Positions 1 through 5,796 of a stretch of 6,767 bases of DNA are shown here, piece by piece (within the stretch, counting starts at the first letter, position 1; each line of letters begins with the position of its first letter). Source of the DNA: Candidatus Eiseniibacteriota bacterium. Its GTDB lineage: Bacteria; Eisenbacteria; RBG-16-71-46. The stretch lies in assembly GCA_903921835.1 (NCBI GenBank), contig CAIXRL010000004.1:1-6767 (forward strand), read 5' to 3'. Made by a program: the position numbers and the translations under genes. The notes under the pieces are model-generated. The model made no database searches, was not told the origin of the DNA, and saw nothing but the letters and a program-made list of their open reading frames with translations.

Positions 1-196
1 CCGCTCGGCTCGGCATCCTGCCTCGCGTTCGCTGCATCCAGTCGCGGCTCCCGCCATCCCTGGCTCCGCCGCTCCTCGGACGCACCGCCTGCGGGCACAC
101 CCGCTGCCGGACCACTGAACGCCAGCCAGCCCGGAGTATTCATGAACCGCGAGCCGAGAGTGCGAGATGTGCGTCGGACGCAAGAAGATCGGCCGG

Positions 197-304
197 CCGG
201 ACCCACCTTCGGTGGGTACCCCGGAACCGTGTTGTCCACACGATGAGGACAGCGGCCGGTCGAGCTTCGCAGCGGATGACGCGCAGATCGCGCTCGCAGG
301 CCGC
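197..304 (+). promoter_or_regulatory. candidate structured leader (three inverted repeats) before lepB
   Basis: Three potential hairpins lie one after another. The first has arms ACCCACC (201-207) and GGTGGGT (211-217) around a 3-base loop and can be lengthened by CCGG (197-200) pairing with CCGG (221-224) across a bulge. The second has arms CGTGT (228-232) and ACACG (238-242) around TGTCC. The third pairs GCGGCC (252-257) with GGCCGC (299-304), and inside it CGAGC (261-265) with GCTCG (292-296) across a small internal loop. None is followed by a T run, so none looks like an intrinsic terminator. It matches no riboswitch, tmRNA, SRP RNA or RNase P motif that I know. GC-rich DNA makes chance pairing common, so function is inference only. 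Confidence 0.25.
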
Positions 305-345
305 GGGCTCACGAATGATCCGGGCTAGATGAGGATCAGTACCAT

Positions 346-351
346 AAGGAG
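346..351 (+). promoter_or_regulatory. ribosome binding site of first lepB, decides the start
   Basis: AAGGAG, the strongest Shine-Dalgarno match in the window, ends 4 bases before the ATG at 356. This rules against the longer reading from 329, whose extra nine residues (MRISTIRRR) have no counterpart in the second copy. The upstream ATG at 329 has no comparable site. Confidence 0.8.
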
Positions 352-355
352 ACGC

Positions 356-991
356 ATGGCCAAGCCGAGTCGGCAGAAGTCGCAGGTGCAGGAGTATGTC
401 GAGGCCCTCGTGGTCGCGGGCGTGCTCACGCTGTTCCTGCGCGAGTTCGTCATCCAGGCGTTCCGCATTCCGTCCGAATCCATGTGCGATACGCTCCTGG
501 TCGGGGACTTCCTTTTCGTGAACAAGCTCGAGTACGGTCCCAAGATCCCGTTCACGCACATCCGGCTGCCCGGCTACCGCAAGCCTACCCCCGGCGACGT
601 GATCGTCTTCGATTTCCCACCCGACCCGAGCAAGCAGTTCATCAAGCGCTGTGTCGCCGTGGGCGGCCAGACGGTCGAGGTCCGGCACAAGGACGTCTGG
701 GTGGACGGCAGGAAGCGCCCGGAGCCGTTCGCGAAGCACATCTCGCCGACCGAGGACCCCGAGGGCTACACGAATCGCGACAACTACCGGCCGCCCACGG
801 TGCCGCCGGGCCAGCTGTTCATGATGGGAGACAATCGCGACAACTCCTACGACAGCCGGTTCTGGGGCCCCGTGGAGATGGATCTCGTCAAGGGCCACGC
901 GATGTTCATCTACTTCTCGACCAGCGGCGACCAGTGGTGGAACGGGTTCTTCAACGTCCGGTTCGACCGGATGTTCCGCCCCATCCGCTGA
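356..991 (+). CDS. lepB: signal peptidase I, first tandem copy
   Basis: Leader peptidase that removes signal peptides from proteins exported by Sec or Tat, acting at the outer face of the cytoplasmic membrane. The product is 211 aa, short for the family and with one predicted membrane segment (about residues 15-34) after a basic cytoplasmic tail. The serine motif IPSESMCDTL places the nucleophile at Ser42. The FIKR motif supplies the general base Lys97. The C-terminal box GDNRDNSYDSRFWGPV lies at 158-173. All the family boxes are present, so the enzyme should be active. The usual Pro after SMx is Asp here, and a Cys follows the SM pair. The membrane segment carries an Arg-Glu pair near its end. 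The second copy follows after 20 bases, so the two are probably cotranscribed. The ATG is chosen for its AAGGAG site. Identification is firm; the split of labour with copy two is unknown. Confidence 0.95.
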   Translation: MAKPSRQKSQVQEYVEALVVAGVLTLFLREFVIQAFRIPSESMCDTLLVGDFLFVNKLEYGPKIPFTHIRLPGYRKPTPGDVIVFDFPPDPSKQFIKRCVAVGGQTVEVRHKDVWVDGRKRPEPFAKHISPTEDPEGYTNRDNYRPPTVPPGQLFMMGDNRDNSYDSRFWGPVEMDLVKGHAMFIYFSTSGDQWWNGFFNVRFDRMFRPIR

Positions 992-1662
992 GCGCCAACT
1001 CCGGGAGCGTCATGGCCAGGGTGAAACCGAAGTCGAAGTCCAAGCCGAAGTCGCAGGTGCAGGAGTACCTCGAGGCGCTCGTGTCCGCGGGGCTGCTGAC
1101 GCTGTTCCTGCAGGCGTTCTTCGTGCAGGCGTTCCGCATTCCGTCCGAGTCCATGCTCGACACGCTGCTCGTCGGCGATTTCCTGTTCGTCAACAAGCTC
1201 GAGTACGGCCCGCGCATACCGTTCACGCACTTCCGCCTGCCGGGCTACCGCAAGCCCCACCCGGGGGACGTGATCGTGTTCGACTGGCCGCCCGACCCGA
1301 GCAAGCAGTTCATCAAGCGCTGCGTGGCCGTGGGCGGGGAGACGGTCGAGATCCGGCGCAAGAACCTCTGGGTGGACGGGCGTGAGCGCAACTTCCCGCA
1401 GGCGCACCACGTCGACCCGTCCGAGCACCCCGAGGGCTCCGATCCGCGCGACAACTACCGCGCGCCGACGGTACCGCCCGGGTGCCTGTTCATGATGGGG
1501 GACAACCGCGACAACTCGCTCGACAGCCGCTTCTGGGGTCCCGTGGACATGGGACTCGTCCAGGGGCACGCGATGTTCATCTACTTCTCGACCAGCGGCG
1601 ATCAGTGGTGGAACGGCCTCTTCAACATCCGGTTCGACCGGATGTTCCGCCCGATCCACTGA
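374..1662 (+). repeat. tandem gene duplication of lepB
   Basis: The two signal peptidase genes form a direct repeat with a unit of about 660 bp. The longest exact matches I found by eye are 35 bases (896-930 and 1567-1601), over the segment encoding HAMFIYFSTSGD, and 32 bases (620-651 and 1291-1322), over the segment encoding the catalytic Lys. Identity at synonymous sites inside these stretches, with clear divergence elsewhere, suits a duplication followed by selection or gene conversion. Confidence 0.85.
1012..1662 (+). CDS. lepB: signal peptidase I, second tandem copy
   Basis: Paralogue of the preceding gene, 216 aa, with the same predicted role and topology: one membrane anchor (about residues 20-39) and a catalytic domain outside the membrane. 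Ser47 in IPSESMLDTL and Lys102 in FIKR form the predicted dyad, and GDNRDNSLDSRFWGPV is at 163-178. By hand alignment 166 of 204 aligned residues are identical (about 81%). The cytoplasmic tail is five residues longer and Lys/Ser-rich (VKPKSKSKPKS). Differences gather in the membrane segment and in the loop before the last conserved box (RNFPQAHHVDPSEH here, RPEPFAKHISPTED in copy one), which suggests altered substrate contact rather than decay. Start ATG 1012 follows GGGAG (1003-1007). A longer reading from 484 overlaps copy one in another frame and is rejected. hemW starts 17 bases downstream. Confidence 0.95.
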   Translation: MARVKPKSKSKPKSQVQEYLEALVSAGLLTLFLQAFFVQAFRIPSESMLDTLLVGDFLFVNKLEYGPRIPFTHFRLPGYRKPHPGDVIVFDWPPDPSKQFIKRCVAVGGETVEIRRKNLWVDGRERNFPQAHHVDPSEHPEGSDPRDNYRAPTVPPGCLFMMGDNRDNSLDSRFWGPVDMGLVQGHAMFIYFSTSGDQWWNGLFNIRFDRMFRPIH

Positions 1663-1679
1663 CCTCCGACGGCCCGTCG

Positions 1680-2843
1680 GTGCGCGCGCGGGACGCCGCG
1701 CGTACGGGTCTGTACGTGCACGTGCCGTTCTGCGCCGTGCGTTGCACGTACTGCCACTTCGCGACCGCGGTGTTCGAGCACGGCCTGCTCGAGCGCTGGC
1801 TGGCGGCGCTCGAGCGCGAGGCGGCGTTGCGCGCTCCGCTGGCGGGCGGCACCCGGTTCACGTCCGTGTTCTTCGGCGGCGGCACGCCGTCCGCGATCTC
1901 GGCGCGGCACTTCTCGCGCCTGTGGGACGCGTTGCGCCGGAACTTCACGCTGGCGCCGGACGCCGAGGTGACGCTCGAGGCGAACCCCGAGAGCGTGCGC
2001 CCCGCGCTGCTCGACGCGTGGGCCGCGGCGGGCGTCAACCGCCTCTCGCTCGGGGCGCAGAGCTTCGAGCCCGACGCGCTGCGCGTGCTGGGCCGCGTGC
2101 ACGACGAGCACCGCCCGGGCGAGGCGCTCGCGCTCGCGCGCCGTCACGGGTTCGAACGGCTCTCGCTCGACCTCATGTACGGCTGGCCGGGACACACGCT
2201 GGAGGCGTTCGAGCGCAGCCTGGACCGCGCGCTCGCGTTCGATCTCGAGCACCTCTCGGCCTACGCGTTCATCCCCGATCGCGGCAATCCGCTGGGCGAC
2301 GCGGTGCTGGACGGTCGCGCCGAGGTCGTGGACGACGACACGCAGGCGCGCATGTACGGCACGTTTCTCGCGTGGGCGCGGGCCGCGGGGCTGCACCCGT
2401 ACGAGACGTCCAACGTGAGCCGGCCGGGTGCGGAGGCGCGTCACAACCTGGTCTACTGGCTGCGCCGCGAATACCTCGGGCTCGGGCCGTCGGCGCACTC
2501 GCTCTGGGCGGGGGATCGCTGGGGCAACGTGCCCGACACGGCGCAGTGGGCGGCGGTGCTCGAGGCGGGCGAGGCGCCCGACGTCGCGCGCGAGCGCGAG
2601 AGCGCGACCAGCGTTGCGGAGGAGGTCGTGATGCTCGCGCTGCGCCTCGCGACCGGGCTCCGCCCCGCGGATTACACGCCCTTGACGTGGGCCGCGGTGG
2701 AAAGGCGCTTCGGCGCAGCGCTCGCCGCGGCCGTGTCCGGGCGCCGATTGGAGCGCACGGAGCAGGGTTGGCGCGTTCCGCCGGAGGCGCGTTTCGTGGC
2801 CGACGACGTCATCGCCTGGGTCGCGGCCCGGGGCCGGGATTGA
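1680..2843 (+). CDS. hemW: HemW-type radical SAM protein (heme chaperone)
   Basis: Radical SAM protein of the HemN/HemW family; HemW members bind and deliver heme and do not oxidise coproporphyrinogen. From the GTG at 1680 the product is 387 aa, normal for HemW. The cluster motif CAVRCTYC gives Cys18, Cys22 and Cys25 (CX3CX2C). The residue after next is Phe, not the fourth Cys of HemN, which supports HemW. Further landmarks are FFGGGTPS (64-71), EANPES (100-105), NRLSLGAQSF (120-129), SLDLMYGWPG (162-171), RHNLVYW (254-260) and YLGLGPSAHS (265-274), then the HemN-type C-terminal domain. His replaces the common Asp in the CDF-like motif (CHF). The start is uncertain because no Shine-Dalgarno site is visible; it lies 17 bases after the second lepB, so translation may depend on it. 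The stop codon sits inside the -35 element of the hrcA promoter. Confidence 0.93.
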   Translation: MRARDAARTGLYVHVPFCAVRCTYCHFATAVFEHGLLERWLAALEREAALRAPLAGGTRFTSVFFGGGTPSAISARHFSRLWDALRRNFTLAPDAEVTLEANPESVRPALLDAWAAAGVNRLSLGAQSFEPDALRVLGRVHDEHRPGEALALARRHGFERLSLDLMYGWPGHTLEAFERSLDRALAFDLEHLSAYAFIPDRGNPLGDAVLDGRAEVVDDDTQARMYGTFLAWARAAGLHPYETSNVSRPGAEARHNLVYWLRREYLGLGPSAHSLWAGDRWGNVPDTAQWAAVLEAGEAPDVARERESATSVAEEVVMLALRLATGLRPADYTPLTWAAVERRFGAALAAAVSGRRLERTEQGWRVPPEARFVADDVIAWVAARGRD

Positions 2844-2868
2844 CGGGGGTGCGCCGGCTCCCTAAATT
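2840..2868 (+). promoter_or_regulatory. sigma70-type promoter of hrcA (leaderless)
   Basis: TTGACG (2840-2845) and TAAATT (2863-2868) are separated by exactly 17 bases: five of six matches to the -35 consensus and four of six to the -10. Transcription would start about 6-8 bases after the -10, at 2874-2876, which is at or just before the hrcA ATG. The TGA of hemW lies within the -35. The same build occurs upstream of rpsU, which supports both. No start site has been measured. Confidence 0.7.
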
Positions 2869-2875
2869 CGTCGGC

Positions 2876-3922
2876 ATGATCGATCCGACCCTTCCGGGGC
2901 GCGTGACGCCCGGCGACCCAGACCTCTCCGACCGCCAGCGTGCCGTCTTCCGCACGCTCGTCGACCTGCACGGCCGTGACGCCCGGCCGGTGGGCTCCGA
3001 TCGCATCGCCTCCGAAGGGCCGCTGCGGCTCTCGGGCGCGAGCGTGCGCGGCGTGCTCGCCGAGCTCGAGCACTACGGGCTGCTCGAACGCGTCCGCGGC
3101 GGCGTGACCCGCGTGCCCTCGTCGCTGGGCTACGACTACTTCGTGCGGGCGCTCGTCGAGCCCGCGGTGCTGCCACGCGAGGTGATCGAGGCCATCGACG
3201 CCCAGTTCGCGGATTCGGCGCGCGACGTCGAGCGCTTGCTGCAGGAGGCGTCGCGCCTGCTGGCCTCGCTCACGCACCAGCTCGGGCTGGCGCTGGCCGC
3301 CTCGCTCGAGGAGGAGGTGCTCACCGCGCTCGACCTCGAGCCGCTCGGGGAGCGCCGCGCCCTGCTCGTGCTCGGCCTTGGCGGGCACGTCGCGCGAACG
3401 CTCGTGCTCGAGCTGGCGACGCCGCTCGAACGCGGTTCGCTCGAGCTGGTCGAGAGCGTGCTGCGCGAGCGGTTGCTCGGTCGCTCGCTCGGCGAGGTGC
3501 GTGCGCGGCTCGCGCAGGATCCCGAGCTGGCACGCGACACGGCCGTGCGCATGGTCGTGCGCGCCGCCGCGGCATCGTGGACGCGGCCGGTCGAGACGCC
3601 CCTGCTGGCGGCCGGTGCGATGCACATCGCGCGACAGCCGGAGTTCGCCAGTCCCCGGCACCTCGGGCCCGTGCTCGAGGCGGTGGAGAGCGGCAGGCCG
3701 TTGAATCGCCTGCTCGTCTCCGGCATCCAGGGGCAGGTGGGTGTCCGCGTGGGCCTCACGGCGGACGCGGGCCTGGCGTCCTGCAGTCTCGTGAGCTTCA
3801 CGCTGCCGGGCTCCATCCCCGGCGCGGTGGGCGTGCTCGGCCCGCTCCGCATGGACTACGCCTTCACGCTCGCCGTCGTGGATACGGTGGGCTCCCGCGT
3901 CGCCGACCTGCTTTCGGCCTGA
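2876..3922 (+). CDS. hrcA: heat-inducible transcription repressor HrcA
   Basis: Repressor of class I heat-shock genes, which in known cases binds the CIRCE operator and is kept active by GroEL. The product is 348 aa, the family's usual size. An N-terminal winged helix (about 17-92) includes LSDRQRAVFRTLV, the RPVGS motif (37-41) and the RVPSSLGYDYFV segment. A GAF-like domain follows. The C-terminal signature GVLGPLRMDY is at 319-328 and settles the family. The recognition-helix segment is unusual: SGASVRGVLAELE where most relatives have close to SSATIRNDMAELE, and the following HTSAGRVPT motif is VRGGVTRVPS. I chose ATG 2876 because the promoter would start the mRNA there and no Shine-Dalgarno site precedes it; an in-frame GTG at 2849 lies between the promoter elements and would serve only read-through mRNA from hemW. 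It heads the hrcA-grpE-dnaJ-rsmE series. Confidence 0.92.
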   Translation: MIDPTLPGRVTPGDPDLSDRQRAVFRTLVDLHGRDARPVGSDRIASEGPLRLSGASVRGVLAELEHYGLLERVRGGVTRVPSSLGYDYFVRALVEPAVLPREVIEAIDAQFADSARDVERLLQEASRLLASLTHQLGLALAASLEEEVLTALDLEPLGERRALLVLGLGGHVARTLVLELATPLERGSLELVESVLRERLLGRSLGEVRARLAQDPELARDTAVRMVVRAAAASWTRPVETPLLAAGAMHIARQPEFASPRHLGPVLEAVESGRPLNRLLVSGIQGQVGVRVGLTADAGLASCSLVSFTLPGSIPGAVGVLGPLRMDYAFTLAVVDTVGSRVADLLSA

Positions 3923-4018
3923 ACGGGCTGCGGCCCTTCGGCCGCCTCGAGCGCCGAAGTGCCGAAGCAGGGGTCGGCCGCGACGCGCACGGACATCCGG
4001 AAAGGAACCTGCATCACC
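3923..4018 (+). promoter_or_regulatory. hrcA-grpE spacer with competing inverted repeats
   Basis: The 96-base gap holds a 6-bp hairpin, GCGGCC (3930-3935) with GGCCGC (3940-3945) around CTTC. A second, incompatible pairing joins TTCGGC (3937-3942) to GCCGAA (3953-3958). GCCGAAG is repeated at 3953-3959 and 3961-3967, and TTCGGCC occurs at 3913-3919 and 3937-3943, so several folds exclude one another. No T run follows, so I do not call a terminator. AAAGGA (4001-4006) is the likely grpE ribosome binding site, 12 bases from the ATG, a rather long distance. I see no second promoter and no CIRCE element. Confidence 0.4.
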
Positions 4019-4615
4019 ATGATCGAAGATCGCGACGCCGTTTCCGGCGATGGCGCCGGGGGCGGCGCGAACCCGGCGCCGGGCTCGGACCTCCCGATGG
4101 AGGCGCCCGAGTCGTTGCCGGGGATCGAGGCCGCTGCGACCGGGATCCCGGCCGGAGAGGCGACGTCCGCCGACGAGGGCGTGGACTACAAGGACCGCTG
4201 GCTGCGCACCGAGGCCGATCTGCAGAACTTCCGCCGCCGCGCCGCGCGCGATCGCGAGGAGGCCGTGGCGCGTGCCCAGGAGAACGTGCTGCTCGACGCG
4301 ATCGGCGTGCTCGACGATCTCGAGCGTGCGCTGGCTGCGCTGACGCCCGAGCAGGCGGCGGAGCCGTGGACCCAGGGTGTGGCCCTGACCGCACAGCGCA
4401 TGCGCGATCTGCTCGGCCGCTGGGGCGTCCGCGAGATCGAGGCGGTGGGCCAGCCCTTCGACCCTGCCGTGCACGAGGCCCTGCTCGAGATCGACGCTCC
4501 CGAGGGCGTGGCGCCCGGCGCCGTTGCCCAGGTGATCATGAAGGGCTATCGCCGGCTCGAGCGCGCGCTGCGCGCCGCCCGCGTCGTGGTCGCGAAGTCG
4601 CTGGCGGGGGACTGA
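4019..4615 (+). CDS. grpE: nucleotide exchange factor GrpE
   Basis: Cytoplasmic co-chaperone that releases ADP from DnaK and acts as a thermosensor in the DnaK cycle. The product is 198 aa. Residues 1-55 are acidic, Gly/Ala/Pro-rich and probably disordered, as is common. A long helix follows from about 56 to 105 (YKDRWLRTEADLQNFRRR), the dimer-forming coiled coil. The beta domain carries the family signature: GVREIEAVGQPFDPAVHEAL (136-155), then GYRRLERALRAARVVVA (176-192). ATG 4019 is preceded by AAAGGA; the only earlier in-frame candidate, GTG 3959, would add 20 residues unlike GrpE. dnaJ begins 2 bases after the stop, so the pair is surely cotranscribed. dnaK, often placed between these two genes, is not in this window, so the partner must be encoded elsewhere. 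Confidence 0.94.
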   Translation: MIEDRDAVSGDGAGGGANPAPGSDLPMEAPESLPGIEAAATGIPAGEATSADEGVDYKDRWLRTEADLQNFRRRAARDREEAVARAQENVLLDAIGVLDDLERALAALTPEQAAEPWTQGVALTAQRMRDLLGRWGVREIEAVGQPFDPAVHEALLEIDAPEGVAPGAVAQVIMKGYRRLERALRAARVVVAKSLAGD

Positions 4616-4617
4616 CC

Positions 4618-5796
4618 ATGGCCAAGCGCGATTACTACGAGGTCCTCGGCGTGGCCCGCGGGGCGGGCGAGGACGAGATCAAGAAGGCCTACCGCAAGGT
4701 GGCGATGCAGTTCCATCCCGATCGCAATCCGGGGGACAAGGACGCCGAGTCCAGGTTCAAGGAGGCGACCGAGGCCTACGAGGTGCTGCGCGAGGCCGAC
4801 AAGCGCGCGCGCTACGACCAGTTCGGACACGCGGGCGCGGGTGGCGGCGCGGGTGGCGGCGCCGGTGGCGGCGCCGGCTACGATTTCAGCGGCAGCGGCT
4901 TCGATCTCGCCGACGCGCTGCGCGCGTTCATGCGCGACTTCGGCGGCACGGGCGGCAGCGGCTTCGAGGACCTGTTCGGCGGTGGTGGCGGCGGAGGAGG
5001 TGGCGCCCGGGGTCCGGGCCGCGGCGACGATCTGCAGGTGCGCCTGCCGCTCACGCTGGAGGAGATCAGCGCGGGCGTCGAGAAGAAGATCCGCGTGAAG
5101 CACCTCAAGCGCTGCGCCACCTGCGAAGGGCGCGGTGGCAAGGGCGAGAAGTCGTGCACGCAGTGCCATGGCCGCGGCCAGGTGCGTCGCGTGCAGCAGA
5201 CCATGTTCGGGCAGTTCGTGAACGTCTCGGCCTGCCCACGGTGCGAGGGTGAGGGCAGCATCGTGAACGAGCCGTGCCGCGCGTGTGGCGGCGACGGGCG
5301 GGCGAGCGAGACCGAGACCGTCTCGGTCAAGGTGCCTCCGGGTGTCGCGAGCGGGAACTACATTCCGCTGCGCGGCCTCGGGGACGCCGGCCGTCGCAGC
5401 GGTCCCGCGGGCGACCTCGTCGTGCTGATCGAGGAGAAGGAACACGACGTCTTCGAACGCCATGGTGACGACCTCGTCGTGGACGTCCCCGTCTCGTTCG
5501 TGACCCTCGCGCTGGGCGGCAAGGTGGAGGTGCCCATGCTCGGCGGCCAGGCGCACACGCTGGACGTGACCGCGGGAACCGCGAGCGGGCACGCGACGCG
5601 GCTGCGCGGCAAGGGACTCGCCGGACTTCGCGGCGGCCGCGGCGACATGCTGGTGCGATTGCTCGTCTGGGTTCCCACGAAACTCACGGGCGCCGAACGC
5701 AAGCTGCTCGAGGAGCTGCGACGCGGCGAGGGCTTCAAGGCGCCACGGCCGTCGCGCTCGCTGTTCGAGCGCGTGAAGGACGCCTTTGGCGGCTGA
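4618..5796 (+). CDS. dnaJ: class A J-domain chaperone DnaJ
   Basis: Hsp40 co-chaperone that stimulates the ATPase of DnaK and hands it unfolded substrates. The product is 392 aa with complete class A architecture. The J domain (about 4-70) has the HPD motif at 33-35. A Gly-rich linker (about 72-135) contains AGGG repeats and a run of nine Gly. The zinc-binding region has all four CXXCXGXG modules, with Cys pairs at 166/169, 180/183, 206/209 and 220/223. The two C-terminal beta domains and dimerisation tail follow, with GDLVVLIEEKEHDVFERHGDDL recognisable. ATG 4618 follows GGGGGA (4606-4611) inside the end of grpE. Its last 11 bases overlap the proposed TTG start of rsmE. Nothing indicates truncation. 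Confidence 0.97.
   Translation: MAKRDYYEVLGVARGAGEDEIKKAYRKVAMQFHPDRNPGDKDAESRFKEATEAYEVLREADKRARYDQFGHAGAGGGAGGGAGGGAGYDFSGSGFDLADALRAFMRDFGGTGGSGFEDLFGGGGGGGGGARGPGRGDDLQVRLPLTLEEISAGVEKKIRVKHLKRCATCEGRGGKGEKSCTQCHGRGQVRRVQQTMFGQFVNVSACPRCEGEGSIVNEPCRACGGDGRASETETVSVKVPPGVASGNYIPLRGLGDAGRRSGPAGDLVVLIEEKEHDVFERHGDDLVVDVPVSFVTLALGGKVEVPMLGGQAHTLDVTAGTASGHATRLRGKGLAGLRGGRGDMLVRLLVWVPTKLTGAERKLLEELRRGEGFKAPRPSRSLFERVKDAFGG
4837..4872 (+). repeat. three 12-bp tandem repeats in the DnaJ glycine-rich linker
   Basis: Three consecutive units of the form GCSGGTGGCGGC encode Ala-Gly-Gly-Gly three times; the third unit differs by one silent base. Such runs change length easily by slippage, in 12-bp steps that keep the frame. 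The linker tolerates length change, so this is probably neutral. Confidence 0.8.
5776..5780 (+). promoter_or_regulatory. ribosome binding site deciding the rsmE start
   Basis: AAGGA inside the last codons of dnaJ lies 5 bases before TTG 5786. The competing GTG at 5813 has no purine-rich site in front of it. This favours the TTG start and translational coupling with dnaJ. Confidence 0.5.

Larger units (their letters stand above)
1..355. other. non-coding region upstream of the signal peptidase genes
   Basis: I recognise no protein family or RNA gene in this stretch. Open frames exist on both strands, but their translations are Arg/Ala/Pro-rich and look like GC-driven noise. The + strand frames close at 116-118, 244-246 and 329-331. 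The first 120 bases have no visible signal and could be the spacer after an unseen upstream gene. From about 190 to 305 inverted repeats cluster (separate entry). The last bases hold the ribosome binding site of the first signal peptidase gene. I found no convincing TTGACG-type promoter here, although the two other promoters in the window are of that kind. Confidence 0.6.

Noticed and set aside
201..217. Hairpin ACCCACC/GGTGGGT as an intrinsic terminator of an upstream gene
   Set aside because: No T tract follows, and no upstream gene end is recognisable within the window.
140..898. 252-codon open frame on the minus strand opposite lepB
   Set aside because: It is Arg/Ala/Leu/His-rich antisense noise over a gene with clear family motifs. 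A similar frame lies opposite the second lepB, as expected from the duplication.
1680..2843. Annotation as oxygen-independent coproporphyrinogen III oxidase HemN
   Set aside because: The fourth Cys of the HemN motif is missing, and the length and motifs are those of HemW, so the oxidase name would mislead.
2849..2875. GTG 2849 as a longer start for hrcA
   Set aside because: It lies between the -35 and -10 elements, so the proper promoter transcript would not contain it, and the added residues are not typical of HrcA.
2672..4474. 600-codon open frame on the minus strand opposite hrcA and grpE
   Set aside because: It is long only because GC-rich coding DNA has few stops in the opposite strand. 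It shows no motif, and both genes beneath it have strong family signatures.
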